A stretch of DNA of 64,000 nucleotides from Paraburkholderia sp. C35 (GTDB lineage Bacteria; Pseudomonadota; Gammaproteobacteria; Burkholderiales; Burkholderiaceae): assembly GCF_003121405.1 (NCBI RefSeq), contig NZ_QBUY01000028.1:19432-83431 (forward strand). The letters run 5' to 3'. Positions 51,904 through 60,535 of the stretch are shown here, piece by piece. The notes under the pieces were generated by a model. It was not told the DNA's origin. It saw nothing but the letters and a program-made list of their open reading frames with translations, and ran no database searches. The translations under genes and the position numbers were made by a program. Every line of letters begins with the position of its first letter. Position 1 is the stretch's first letter.

Positions 51904-52036
51904 GGGGCCTCGTATCGGGAGCGACGGCGAGTTGCCTTTGCCGGAGATGTCTGAGATGCCTTGCGATGCATCGATCGATGCAATCGACATCATACGCTTT
52001 CGGCACCACGCCAGAACCGCAGAACCGGCGCTGCGC

Positions 52037-52879
52037 CTATTTGCCCTGCGGCAGATTGTGCGCAGCGAAGGTCGGCAGATCCATCGCGAGACAGAAGCCA
52101 TCGCCCGCCGCGAGCACGCAGTCGCCGGGCAGCATGACGCCCTCGTCGCGCGGCGGCTTGCGGCGCAACGCGGCGACGCCCTGAATCCAGCGCCGGAACG
52201 CCGGCAACGGCCAGCCGCGCAGCGCGACATCGGCGGCGTCGACTTCGATGTCGTCTTCCTGCAGCCAGCCGCCGATATAGTTACGCGCGCGCAACTGAAA
52301 AGGCTCCATCTGCGAAACGTTCGCAAGATCGTCGCGCTCGCTGCCGTTCGCGACGCTCTCGCCCGCGACCAGGTAAATGAAATAGTGCGGCGCGAGGATC
52401 GGCATGGTCGCGCCGATGTCGATCACGCCGCCTTCGATGCGCCGCTCGGGCAACGCCAGCTCGTGCGCGTCGGGCGCCGTGTGCGCACACAGATCTGTCA
52501 GCTTGACGCGTAGTGCTTGAAGTTTTTGCCTGCATGCATTCGTCCAGCGCTGCTCGGCGTCGTCGAGATCGAGTTCGAGCGTGGCCGCTTCGTTCAGATG
52601 CACGGCCTTCGCATCGGCGAGCGCGCGCCGCGCCTCGATGATCGCCTTCGGCGCGCTCAGCGAGATATAGCGCGACAACTCGCGGCTGACGTCGTTGTCG
52701 TCGATACGGTATTCGAGCAGGCACCAGCGCAACGACGGATCGTGCATGGCCGCGTCGGTGCGTGCGACACGCAGGCCGAGCGCCGTCGTCGCGTACAGAT
52801 ATTCGACCGTCTTGCGCGTGACGGGCGCGAGCGGTTGCAGTGCTGCCGGATCAGGCTGGCGGAGATTCAGGGTGTCCAT
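52037..52879 (-). CDS. Hypothetical protein of unknown function
   Basis: This 280-residue protein has no family I can name. TVEYLYATTALGLRVARTDAAMHD and RWCLLEYRIDDNDVSRELSRYI open the sequence; a charged helix rich in Ala (AKAVHLNEAATLELDLDDAEQRW) is central, and LPAFRRWIQGVAALRRKPPRDE and GDGFCLAMDLPTF lie near the end. It is soluble, without signal peptide. It is transcribed in the same direction as the CHAD gene. A stress-related or phage-derived role cannot be judged. Confidence 0.7.
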   Translation of the reverse strand: MDTLNLRQPDPAALQPLAPVTRKTVEYLYATTALGLRVARTDAAMHDPSLRWCLLEYRIDDNDVSRELSRYISLSAPKAIIEARRALADAKAVHLNEAATLELDLDDAEQRWTNACRQKLQALRVKLTDLCAHTAPDAHELALPERRIEGGVIDIGATMPILAPHYFIYLVAGESVANGSERDDLANVSQMEPFQLRARNYIGGWLQEDDIEVDAADVALRGWPLPAFRRWIQGVAALRRKPPRDEGVMLPGDCVLAAGDGFCLAMDLPTFAAHNLPQGK

Positions 52880-53110
52880 GTTCGCTCCCGTGTCGGGTGT
52901 TCACGTTGCCGCGTGGCGCTCGTCAGCGCCGTTGCCATAGCTGGCAAAACAGCTGGCAAATCTGGCGAGCGACACGCAGCGATACCCCTGCACAGCTAAA
53001 ACTACGCCATCTGCATAACAGTCTTCATTTCACCTCCGGAAATGCACCACGTAAATCGACGGGCACGCGGGATGCGCGATGCATCCCGTGGACTTCCAAA
53101 GGAGGAAATC

Positions 53111-53602
53111 ATGACCACACTTGACCCGAAAATGAACCCCGCACGAGGCGGCGCAGGCATCGTCGGCGGTGGCGTGGGCGAGGGTCCGGGGCCGGAAGTG
53201 ATGGCCGCGGCAACCCTGGATGGCAACAAGGTCATCTCGGCGGACGGCGAACACGTCGGCAAGATCTCGGACATCATGCTCGACGTGCGCAGCGGACGCA
53301 TCGCGTATGCGGTGCTATCGGAAGGCGGTTTCCTCGGCATGGGCAGCAACCTGCACGCGATTCCATGGAGCGCGCTGACACTCGATACCGACGAAAAAGT
53401 GTTTCTCGTCGACATCAGCGCACAGCGGATCAAGGATGAGCCAGGGTTCGACAAGGATCACTGGCCGTCGATGGCCGACGAAACCTGGGGCACGCAAATG
53501 CACCAGTACTACAACCGCGATCCGTACTGGACGGCGACCTCGATCGATCCGGCCGTGGATCCCGCTGTGGATCCCGTCACGTTGCGCGATCGCGGGCTGT
53601 GA
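53111..53602 (+). CDS. PRC-barrel-domain protein
   Basis: This 163-residue protein has a strong ribosome-binding site (AGGAGG at 53099-53104). The PRC-barrel is read from TLDGNKVISADGEHVGKISDIMLDVRSGRIAYAVLSEGGFLGMGSNLHAIPWSALTLD (about 37-95). PRC-barrels occur in RimM and in stress-linked small proteins of Burkholderia. The tail is rich in D, P and V (DPAVDPAVDP), a short repeat. A hairpin (CGGGATGC with GCATCCCG) lies in the leader at 53067-53090. Function: probably stress-related, unproven. Confidence 0.85.
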   Translation: MTTLDPKMNPARGGAGIVGGGVGEGPGPEVMAAATLDGNKVISADGEHVGKISDIMLDVRSGRIAYAVLSEGGFLGMGSNLHAIPWSALTLDTDEKVFLVDISAQRIKDEPGFDKDHWPSMADETWGTQMHQYYNRDPYWTATSIDPAVDPAVDPVTLRDRGL

Positions 53603-53909
53603 TCGTCGCGCTCGAACGCCACGGCGGTTCGTGCCGCTGATGGATTCCTGAAACGACGTTTCGGCGGCTGTCCTCGCGGACAGCCGCCGCTTGATCTGGT
53701 CGACTCAGGCATGGCGTTGGATCGAACACGGCAGATCAACGCGAAGTTATGCCAGATGGTTTGTGCGAACCCAACATTAGCGTAATCAGTATTACGCGCA
53801 AAACGATTCGCGCTGCCCGCTGACGCCCGTCCTGTCAAGCTGTGCAGGTCACGGGAGCGCTGTCGGCATGGTCATTGCAATGGATGGCTACGCCAGACAG
53901 GAGACTGAC
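53603..53909. other. Intergenic region with a terminator-like hairpin
   Basis: No gene is supported. The hairpin CGGCGGCTGTCC-tcgc-GGACAGCCGCCG (53662-53689) follows the PRC-barrel gene by 60 bases, with only CTTGATCT after it. Confidence 0.5.
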
Positions 53910-54155
53910 ATGCTGCACCACTTTCCGGATGCAACCGCGCCGAAATCGTTCCGCACGACCACTATCGCTTCTATTGCCGCGCTCGCACTGGCCATTGTGT
54001 GCGGCATCGGCATTGCCGCGTTCACCGGACTTCTGCCCCAATCGGAGGAAGTCGCCGTGAAGATGACCACGACGCCACTGATCGACATCTGGCGCAGCGA
54101 CGACACGCTTTCCGGCGCCCGCTCTGAACGCGAGACTTCCGTCCTGCCTGACTAG
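53910..54155 (+). CDS. Small single-pass membrane protein
   Basis: This 81-residue protein starts at ATG 53910, with AGGAGA seven bases upstream. One membrane helix (about 19-40, ASIAALALAIVCGIGIAAF) follows a short charged start; the remaining 40 residues are rich in T, S and E. The frame is open to 53868, but the start at 53910 has the better ribosome-binding site. No family is recognised. Confidence 0.65.
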   Translation: MLHHFPDATAPKSFRTTTIASIAALALAIVCGIGIAAFTGLLPQSEEVAVKMTTTPLIDIWRSDDTLSGARSERETSVLPD

Positions 54156-54286
54156 CGCGTCGTATCGACTGACACGCCTCGACACTCCGACACTCTGCCG
54201 TCGCGGGCGCGCTTTTTCAGCGCGCCCCGCCCATCTTTCAGTGGAATTCACACAACGCACCCGTCGACCGTACAAAATACGGGCAT

Positions 54287-54440
54287 AAAAAAAAGGCGCC
54301 ATGTTTCCATGGCGCCTTCAAAAAGTTCTAGCCATTCCGAGGGCCGTGCTAGAACCTGAGAGACGGTACTGCGATACGCTCCGAAAGCGGCATACTTGCT
54401 GCGGGTTTACACGCGCGATTAATGCGGGCTTTCGAAATAT
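54287..54440 (-). ncRNA. Candidate small RNA with terminator
   Basis: On the minus strand a TTGACT (54475-54470) and an AAAAAT (54452-54447) hexamer are 17 bases apart. About 150 bases later, two hairpins follow: GTTCTAGC with GCTAGAAC (54325-54355) and AAGGCGCCATG with CATGGCGCCTT (54293-54318), the second followed by eight T. This is the layout of a free-standing small RNA. No coding frame fits. Expression is unproven. Confidence 0.4.
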
Positions 54441-54581
54441 AGTTCCATTTTTTATGGTAATGCTGACTAAGTCAAGCAAAATTTAATCTGCGTGGAAGGT
54501 CTAAAAATTACCGCCGTATACAATGAATCATCGTAGGAAAAACGGAACTTGGGCCCTGCTGAGAGGGGGTCCGAGGCGCGT

Positions 54582-54601
54582 CCGGCAGGTATACCTGCCG
54601 G
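54582..54601. promoter_or_regulatory. Perfect 20-bp palindrome before the IclR gene
   Basis: CCGGCAGGTATACCTGCCGG is a perfect palindrome, 43-62 bases upstream of the IclR start codon. Position and symmetry fit an autoregulator's operator. Confidence 0.45.
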
Positions 54602-54643
54602 GGCGTGTTCCACAAATCTGAAATAACGTTTCATAAAAACCAC

Positions 54644-55480
54644 ATGAACCAGTCAACGACGCGTCCGGCCACCCCAGATTCCATGAAGGAAAAAGAGGGT
54701 TCCGGCGACGAGGTCACCGCACTCGCACGCGGCCTGACAGTGCTCCGGCGAATCGCGGCCGCCGACGCCCCGCTGTCCAATCGCGAGCTGACCGAACTGA
54801 CGGGGATTCCAAAACCGACCGTGTCGCGCATTACCGCGACCCTCGTGAGCGCCGGCTTCCTGTTCCGTCTGCCCGACAGCGAGCGCTTCGTGCTCACATC
54901 GTCGGTGCTGGAACTGAGCAACGGCTTCCTGCGCAACTTCGACATCCGCGCCCGCTCGCGGCCGTTCCTGATCGAACTGGCCGAGCGCACTTCCCTCTCC
55001 GTGCATCTCGCCGTGCGCGACCGGCTCGACATGGTCGTCATCGACGCGATCAAGCCGCGCTCCGCCGTGCTGGTGTCGCGCCTCGACGTCGGCTCGCGCA
55101 TGGACCTGAGCCGCACCGCCGTGGGTCGCGCCTACCTGTCGGCCCTGGCCGAGAGCGACCGGCAAAACCTGCTGATCGGCCTGCAGGCGGCGGCCGGCGA
55201 CGACTGGGGCAACATCAGCGCCCGGCTCGACGCGGCACTGCGCGAAACCGACGCGCAGGGCTTCGCGATCGCGACGGGCGAATGGCACGAGGGCCTCAAC
55301 GCCGTCGCGGCGGGCTTCATCGGGCCGTCGGGCGAGCGTTACGCCGTCACCTGCGGCGGCTCCGCGCATCAATGTCCGCGCGACTGGCGGGGGGCGCGCG
55401 CGGCGCCCGCCCTGCTCGAGACCATCGACCGGATCGTGCGCGAGATCGGCGGCACGCCGGGACGCCGGCTCGAAGACTGA
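54644..55480 (+). CDS. IclR-family transcriptional regulator
   Basis: From ATG 54644 the protein is 278 residues. The winged helix is GLTVLRRIAAADAPLSNRELTELTGIPKPTVSRITATLVSAGFLFR (about 30-85), and the ligand-binding domain starts around 95 (SSVLELSNGFLRNFDIRARSRPFLIELAERTSLSVHLAVRDRLDMVVIDA). IclR proteins often control catabolism of aromatic compounds or efflux. It lies upstream of mdtABC on the same strand with 485 bases between, so co-transcription is unlikely; a perfect palindrome is just upstream. Confidence 0.9.
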   Translation: MNQSTTRPATPDSMKEKEGSGDEVTALARGLTVLRRIAAADAPLSNRELTELTGIPKPTVSRITATLVSAGFLFRLPDSERFVLTSSVLELSNGFLRNFDIRARSRPFLIELAERTSLSVHLAVRDRLDMVVIDAIKPRSAVLVSRLDVGSRMDLSRTAVGRAYLSALAESDRQNLLIGLQAAAGDDWGNISARLDAALRETDAQGFAIATGEWHEGLNAVAAGFIGPSGERYAVTCGGSAHQCPRDWRGARAAPALLETIDRIVREIGGTPGRRLED

Positions 55481-55965
55481 GCATCGCGCGAAAAAAACAC
55501 CACTGCGCGCCGCGCGGTGAACCCTCCCGCCGATCCGACATCTGACTGACACACGGCTTTCGAATTGACGAAATCCGTGTAACAGTCGTAATCCGCCGAA
55601 AAATACGCCGCTGGACTGTAACTCGGCGCGGGACGTAGCATCATGCTTTCCCGCGCGCCCGGGGACGCTGCGACCTTGCAGTCTGTGCCTCTCAGGCGCA
55701 AGCGCGCCGACAGCGACATGGAAGGCGGGACGGGAGCGACGAGCGTCAGCACGGCCAACAGGGAGGAGCCGTCAATCACGCCGACCACGCACCTGCCGCT
55801 TCGCGCGGCCGCCGTCACGTCACGGTCATCGCGGTGAATCACGCATCAATTAGTATCGCGCGGCATGCGCGACCGACAGGAATCAACAGGATCCGGCGCG
55901 CTGCGGAACACTGCCGCGCACGCATCGCACGTTTGCATCATTAAGCCAGCCACCTGATCGAACCG
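55481..55965. other. Intergenic region between the IclR gene and mdtA
   Basis: No gene is supported. GTAAC-N4-GTAAT (about 55580-55593) and a GTAAC (about 55617) hint at a response-regulator site for the pump, but the evidence is thin. The mdtA promoter must be here. Confidence 0.35.
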
Positions 55966-57366
55966 ATGGACGAACAAAAAAAACAGCCTGAACATTCACG
56001 CAACGCCGCGCCCGCCACCCCGCCTTCTGGTGGCGAACCCGGTCCCGGCGCCGTCAAACGGCATCGCGGCCGCACGATCGCGGTGATCGTCGCCGTCGTG
56101 CTGGTCGCGGGCATCGTGCTGGTGCGCTGGCACCCGTGGAACAAGAATGCGGCAGGCGCCAGCGCAGCAGCGGGCGCCAGCGGCGCGCAGGCAGGACGCG
56201 CAGGCGGCGGCCGCCGCGGCGGTGGCGCCGGCGGCATGAACCAGCCGCAACCCGTCCACGTCGCCACCGTCAAGCAGGGCGAAATGCCCGTGGTGCTGAA
56301 CGCGCTCGGCACGGTCACGCCGCTCGCGAACGTCACCGTGCGCACGCAGCTGACTGGCACGCTGCAGACGGTCGCGTTCCAGGAAGGCCAGATGGTCAAG
56401 AAAGGCGACCTGCTCGCGCAGGTCGATCCGCGTCCGTACGAGATCAACCTGGCCAATGCCCAGGGCACGCTCGCCAAAGACACGGCGCTGCTGCAAACGG
56501 CGCGTCTCGATCTGAAGCGCTATCAGACGCTGCTCGCGCAAGACTCGATCGCGAGCCAGCAGGTCGATACGCAGGCGTCGCTGGTCAAGCAGTACGAAGG
56601 CCAGGTGAAGTCCGATCAGGCCAACATCGACACCTACAAGCTCGACCTCACCTACGCGCGCATCACGGCGCCCGTCTCCGGCCGCGTCGGCCTGCGTCAG
56701 GTCGATGCCGGCAACTACGTGACGCCCGGCGACACCAACGGCGTGGTCGTGATCACGCAACTGCAGCCGATCAGCGTGATCTTCACCACGTCCGAAGACA
56801 ACCTGCCCGCCATTCTCAAAGGCATGCGCTCGAACCAGAAGATGTCGGTGACGGCGTACGACCGCAGCAACACCACGTCGCTCGAAGCGGGCTATCTGGA
56901 AACCATCGACAACCAGATCGACACCACCACGGGCACGGTGAAGCTGCGCGCGACCTTCCAGAACAACGGCGGCATGCTGTTCCCGAACCAGTTCGTCAAC
57001 ACGCGCCTGCTGGTGGATGTCGTGAAGGACGCCGTGATCGTGCCGACCTCGGCCGTGCTGAACGGCTCGATGGGCGCGTTCGTCTACGTCGCGAAGCCGG
57101 ACAACACGGTCACCGTGCGCGCGGTCAAGGTCGGCCCGGTCGACGGCGAGCGCACCAGCATCGCGTCGGGTCTCGAGGTTGGCGAGCGTGTCGTGATCGA
57201 CGGCTCGGCCCGCCTGAAGGAAGGCGCGAAGATCACCATTCCGGCTGACCGTCCGCGTGGCGCGTCGGGTGCATCGGGCGCGCGCGCCGCGGCGGGCGCT
57301 TCGGGTGCATGGGCGGCGTCGGGAACGCATCGGCATAAGCACGCGTCGCAGACGGCGGCAGAATAA
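55966..57366 (+). CDS. mdtA: RND periplasmic adaptor (MdtA-type)
   Basis: The 466-residue protein links the two RND pumps to an outer-membrane channel. One N-terminal membrane helix (about 30-50, TIAVIVAVVLVAGIVLVRW) is followed by a Gly/Ala-rich linker and the adaptor start QPVHVATVKQGEMPVVLNALGTVTPLANVTVRTQLTG. Lipoyl half-motifs, a hairpin with LLAQDSIASQQVDTQASLVKQYEGQV, and a beta-barrel follow. The last 40 residues are Ala/Gly/Ser-rich with a His-rich end. It is 18 bases ahead of mdtB, so a single operon. Confidence 0.94.
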   Translation: MDEQKKQPEHSRNAAPATPPSGGEPGPGAVKRHRGRTIAVIVAVVLVAGIVLVRWHPWNKNAAGASAAAGASGAQAGRAGGGRRGGGAGGMNQPQPVHVATVKQGEMPVVLNALGTVTPLANVTVRTQLTGTLQTVAFQEGQMVKKGDLLAQVDPRPYEINLANAQGTLAKDTALLQTARLDLKRYQTLLAQDSIASQQVDTQASLVKQYEGQVKSDQANIDTYKLDLTYARITAPVSGRVGLRQVDAGNYVTPGDTNGVVVITQLQPISVIFTTSEDNLPAILKGMRSNQKMSVTAYDRSNTTSLEAGYLETIDNQIDTTTGTVKLRATFQNNGGMLFPNQFVNTRLLVDVVKDAVIVPTSAVLNGSMGAFVYVAKPDNTVTVRAVKVGPVDGERTSIASGLEVGERVVIDGSARLKEGAKITIPADRPRGASGASGARAAAGASGAWAASGTHRHKHASQTAAE

Positions 57367-57383
57367 GGCACGGCTGATACCGC

Positions 57384-60300
57384 ATGAATCCATCCCGCGC
57401 CTTTATCCTGCGCCCGGTCGGCACCGCCCTTCTGATGGCGGCGATCATGCTGGTCGGGCTCGTCGCACTGCGTTTCCTGCCGCTTTCGGCACTGCCTGAA
57501 GTCGATTACCCGACCATCCAGGTACAGACCTTCTATCCGGGCGCGAGCCCCGATGTGATGACGTCCTCCGTGACGGCACCGCTCGAACGCCAGTTCGGGC
57601 AGATGCCGTCGCTGAACCAGATGTCGTCGCAAAGCTCGGCCGGTTCGTCGATCATCACGCTGCAGTTCAGCCTCGATCTGCCGCTCGATGTCGCCGAACA
57701 GGAAGTCCAGGCGGCCATCAACGCGGCGGGCAACCTGCTGCCGTCCGATCTGCCTGCACCGCCGATCTACGCCAAGGTCAATCCCGCCGACGCGCCGATT
57801 CTCACGCTCGCGATCACGTCGAAGACACTGCCGCTCACGCAGATTCAGGACATCGCAGATACGCGCCTCGCGCAGAAGATTTCGCAGGTGGCGGGCGTCG
57901 GTCTCGTGAGTCTGTCGGGCGGCCAGCGCCCTGCCGTGCGCATTCAGGCCAATCCGCGCGCGCTCGCGTCGTACGGGCTGAATCTCGACGATCTGCGCAC
58001 CACCATTTCGAACCTGAACGTCAATACGCCGAAGGGCAATTTCGACGGCCCGTCGCGCGCGTACACCATCAACGCGAACGACCAGCTGACGGACGCCGAC
58101 GCGTACAAGACGGCTGTCGTCGCGTACAAGAACGGCCGCCCGGTGATGCTGACCGACGTCGCGACCATCGTGTCGGGCGCGGAGAACACGAAGCTCGGCG
58201 CGTGGGTGAACAACACGCCCGCCATCATCCTGAACGTGCAGCGCCAGCCGGGCGCGAACGTGATCCAGGTGGTCGACAGCATCAAGAAGCTGCTGCCTTC
58301 GCTGCAGCAGTCGCTGCCTGCCGCGCTCGACGTGGAGGTCGTCACCGACCGCACCACCACGATCCGCGCATCCGTGCGCGACGTGCAGTTCGAACTGCTG
58401 ATGTCGGTCGTGCTGGTCGTGCTGGTGATGTATCTGTTCCTCGCGAACATCTACGCGACCATCATTCCGAGTCTGTCCGTGCCGCTCTCGCTGATCGGCA
58501 CGCTGGCCGTGATGTATCTGTGCGGCTTCTCGCTCGACAATCTCTCGCTGATGGCCTTGACCATCGCGACCGGCTTCGTGGTCGACGATGCCATCGTGAT
58601 GATCGAGAACATCGCGCGCTATGTCGAGGAAGGCGAATCGCCTTTGGAGGCCGCGCTGAAAGGCTCGAAGCAGATCGGCTTCACGATCATCTCGCTGACG
58701 GTGTCGCTGATCGCCGTGCTGATCCCGCTGCTCTTCATGGGCGACGTGGTCGGCCGGCTGTTCCACGAGTTCGCGATCACGCTCGCGGTGACCATCGTGA
58801 TTTCGGCCGTGGTGTCGCTCACGCTGGTGCCGATGATGTGCGCGAAGCTGCTGCGCCACACGCCGCCGAAGGAAAGCCACCGTTTCGAGGCGCGCGCGCA
58901 CGCGGCGATCGACTGGGTGATCGCGCGCTATGCCGTCGCGCTCGAATGGGTGCTCGACCGGCAACGTTCGACGCTGGTGGTCGCCCTGCTGACGCTGGTG
59001 CTGACGGGCGTGCTGTACGTGTACATTCCGAAGGGCTTTTTCCCGACTCAGGACACGGGCGTGATCCAGGCGATCACGCAGGCGCCGCAGTCGGTGTCGT
59101 ATGCGTCGATGGCCGAACGCCAGCAACTGCTTGCCACCGAGATCCTGAAGAATCCGAACGTCGAAAGCCTGACCTCGTTCATTGGTGTAGACGGCAGCAA
59201 CATCACGCTGAACAGCGGCCGCATGCTGATCAACCTGAAGCCGCGCGACGACCGCGACGCGACGGCGAGCGACGTGATCCGCCAGTTGCAGCGCGACACG
59301 TCGCACATTCCGGGCGCGACGCTCTACATGCAGCCGGTGCAGGATCTGACCATCGATTCCACGGTCAGTCCGACGCAGTACCAGTTCATGCTGACCGATC
59401 CGAATATCGACGAGTTTTCGACGTGGGTGCCGAAGCTGATGGACCGGCTCGCACAGTCGCCGGAAATCGTCGACGTCGCGACCGATCTGCAGAACAACGG
59501 GCAATCCGTGTATGTGGAAATCGACCGGGCTTCGGCGGCGCGCTACGGCATCACGCCCGCCACGGTCGATAACGCGCTCTATGACGCGTTCGGCCAGCGC
59601 ATCATCTCGACGATCTTCACGCAGTCGAACCAGTACCGCGTGATTCTCGAAGCGCAGCCGACCATGCAGCATTACACCGAGTCGCTGAATTCGATCTATC
59701 TGCCGTCGTCGACATCGTCGGGCGGACAGGTACCGCTCAATTCGATTGCGAGCTTCCATGAACAGCCGGCGCCGCTGCTGGTCACGCACCTGAGCCAGTT
59801 CCCGGCCACGACGGTGTCGTTCAACCTCGCGCCGGGCGCGTCGCTCGGCGAGGCCGTGAAGGCAATCGAACAGGCGGAAAAGGACATCGGCCTGCCCGCT
59901 TCGTTCCAGACGCGCTTCCAGGGCGCGGCGCTCGCGTTCCAGGCGTCGCTATCGAACGAACTGTTCCTGATCCTCGCCGCCATCGTCACGATGTATATCG
60001 TGCTCGGCGTGCTGTATGAGAGCTTCGTGCATCCCATCACGATTCTTTCGACACTGCCGTCGGCGGGCGTCGGCGCCCTGCTCGCGTTGCTCATCACGGG
60101 CCACGATCTCGACATCATCGGCATTATCGGTATCGTGCTGCTGATCGGTATCGTGAAGAAGAACGCGATCATGATGATCGACTTTGCGCTCGAAGCGGAG
60201 CGTGAGCACGGCAAGCCGCCGCGCGAAGCGATCTATCAGGCGTGTCTGCTGCGCTTCCGCCCGATCCTGATGACGACCATGGCGGCACTGCTCGGCGCGC

Positions 60301-60518
60301 TGCCGCTGATGCTCGGCACGGGCGCGGGTTCGGAACTGCGCCGGCCGCTCGGTATCGCGATTGCGGGCGGTCTGATCGTCAGCCAGTTGCTGACGCTCTT
60401 CACGACGCCCGTGATCTATCTCGGCTTCGATTCGATTGCGCGGCGTTTGCGTGCGCGTTTTCATCGTGACAGCGGCGACGGACAAACCCGCCCGCCCGTC
60501 ACCGATGCCGACGTCTGA
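57384..60518 (+). CDS. mdtB: RND efflux pump subunit MdtB-type
   Basis: The 1044-residue HAE1 transporter has 12 helices. It opens with NPSRAFILRPVGTALLMAAIMLVGLVALRFLPLSALPEVDYPTI. Pore-domain landmarks include the paired acids in helix 4 (ATGFVVDDAIVMIENIARYVEEG) and the Lys of helix 10 in LLIGIVKKNAIMMIDFALEAER. The large porter and docking loops are between helices 1-2 and 7-8. In E. coli MdtB pairs with MdtC as a heterotrimer that exports bile salts and novobiocin; the substrate here is not known. Confidence 0.94.
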   Translation: MNPSRAFILRPVGTALLMAAIMLVGLVALRFLPLSALPEVDYPTIQVQTFYPGASPDVMTSSVTAPLERQFGQMPSLNQMSSQSSAGSSIITLQFSLDLPLDVAEQEVQAAINAAGNLLPSDLPAPPIYAKVNPADAPILTLAITSKTLPLTQIQDIADTRLAQKISQVAGVGLVSLSGGQRPAVRIQANPRALASYGLNLDDLRTTISNLNVNTPKGNFDGPSRAYTINANDQLTDADAYKTAVVAYKNGRPVMLTDVATIVSGAENTKLGAWVNNTPAIILNVQRQPGANVIQVVDSIKKLLPSLQQSLPAALDVEVVTDRTTTIRASVRDVQFELLMSVVLVVLVMYLFLANIYATIIPSLSVPLSLIGTLAVMYLCGFSLDNLSLMALTIATGFVVDDAIVMIENIARYVEEGESPLEAALKGSKQIGFTIISLTVSLIAVLIPLLFMGDVVGRLFHEFAITLAVTIVISAVVSLTLVPMMCAKLLRHTPPKESHRFEARAHAAIDWVIARYAVALEWVLDRQRSTLVVALLTLVLTGVLYVYIPKGFFPTQDTGVIQAITQAPQSVSYASMAERQQLLATEILKNPNVESLTSFIGVDGSNITLNSGRMLINLKPRDDRDATASDVIRQLQRDTSHIPGATLYMQPVQDLTIDSTVSPTQYQFMLTDPNIDEFSTWVPKLMDRLAQSPEIVDVATDLQNNGQSVYVEIDRASAARYGITPATVDNALYDAFGQRIISTIFTQSNQYRVILEAQPTMQHYTESLNSIYLPSSTSSGGQVPLNSIASFHEQPAPLLVTHLSQFPATTVSFNLAPGASLGEAVKAIEQAEKDIGLPASFQTRFQGAALAFQASLSNELFLILAAIVTMYIVLGVLYESFVHPITILSTLPSAGVGALLALLITGHDLDIIGIIGIVLLIGIVKKNAIMMIDFALEAEREHGKPPREAIYQACLLRFRPILMTTMAALLGALPLMLGTGAGSELRRPLGIAIAGGLIVSQLLTLFTTPVIYLGFDSIARRLRARFHRDSGDGQTRPPVTDADV

Positions 60519-60535
60519 ATGAAGAGGCCGAACCG

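Larger units (their letters stand above)
54156..54643. other. Intergenic region with hairpins, candidate sRNA and palindrome
   Basis: No protein gene is supported. The region carries a GC hairpin (54205-54227), a candidate minus-strand small RNA with its own terminator (54287-54460), an AT-rich part (54430-54540) and a perfect 20-base palindrome (54582-54601) before the IclR gene. Confidence 0.55.

Noticed and set aside
55580..55621. A two-component box (GTAAC repeats) ahead of mdtA
   Set aside because: Spacing is irregular and matches are short; kept only as a remark, not as a site.
57084..59789. A long open frame opposite mdtA and mdtB
   Set aside because: Antisense shadow of RND pump genes; no similarity or start signals.
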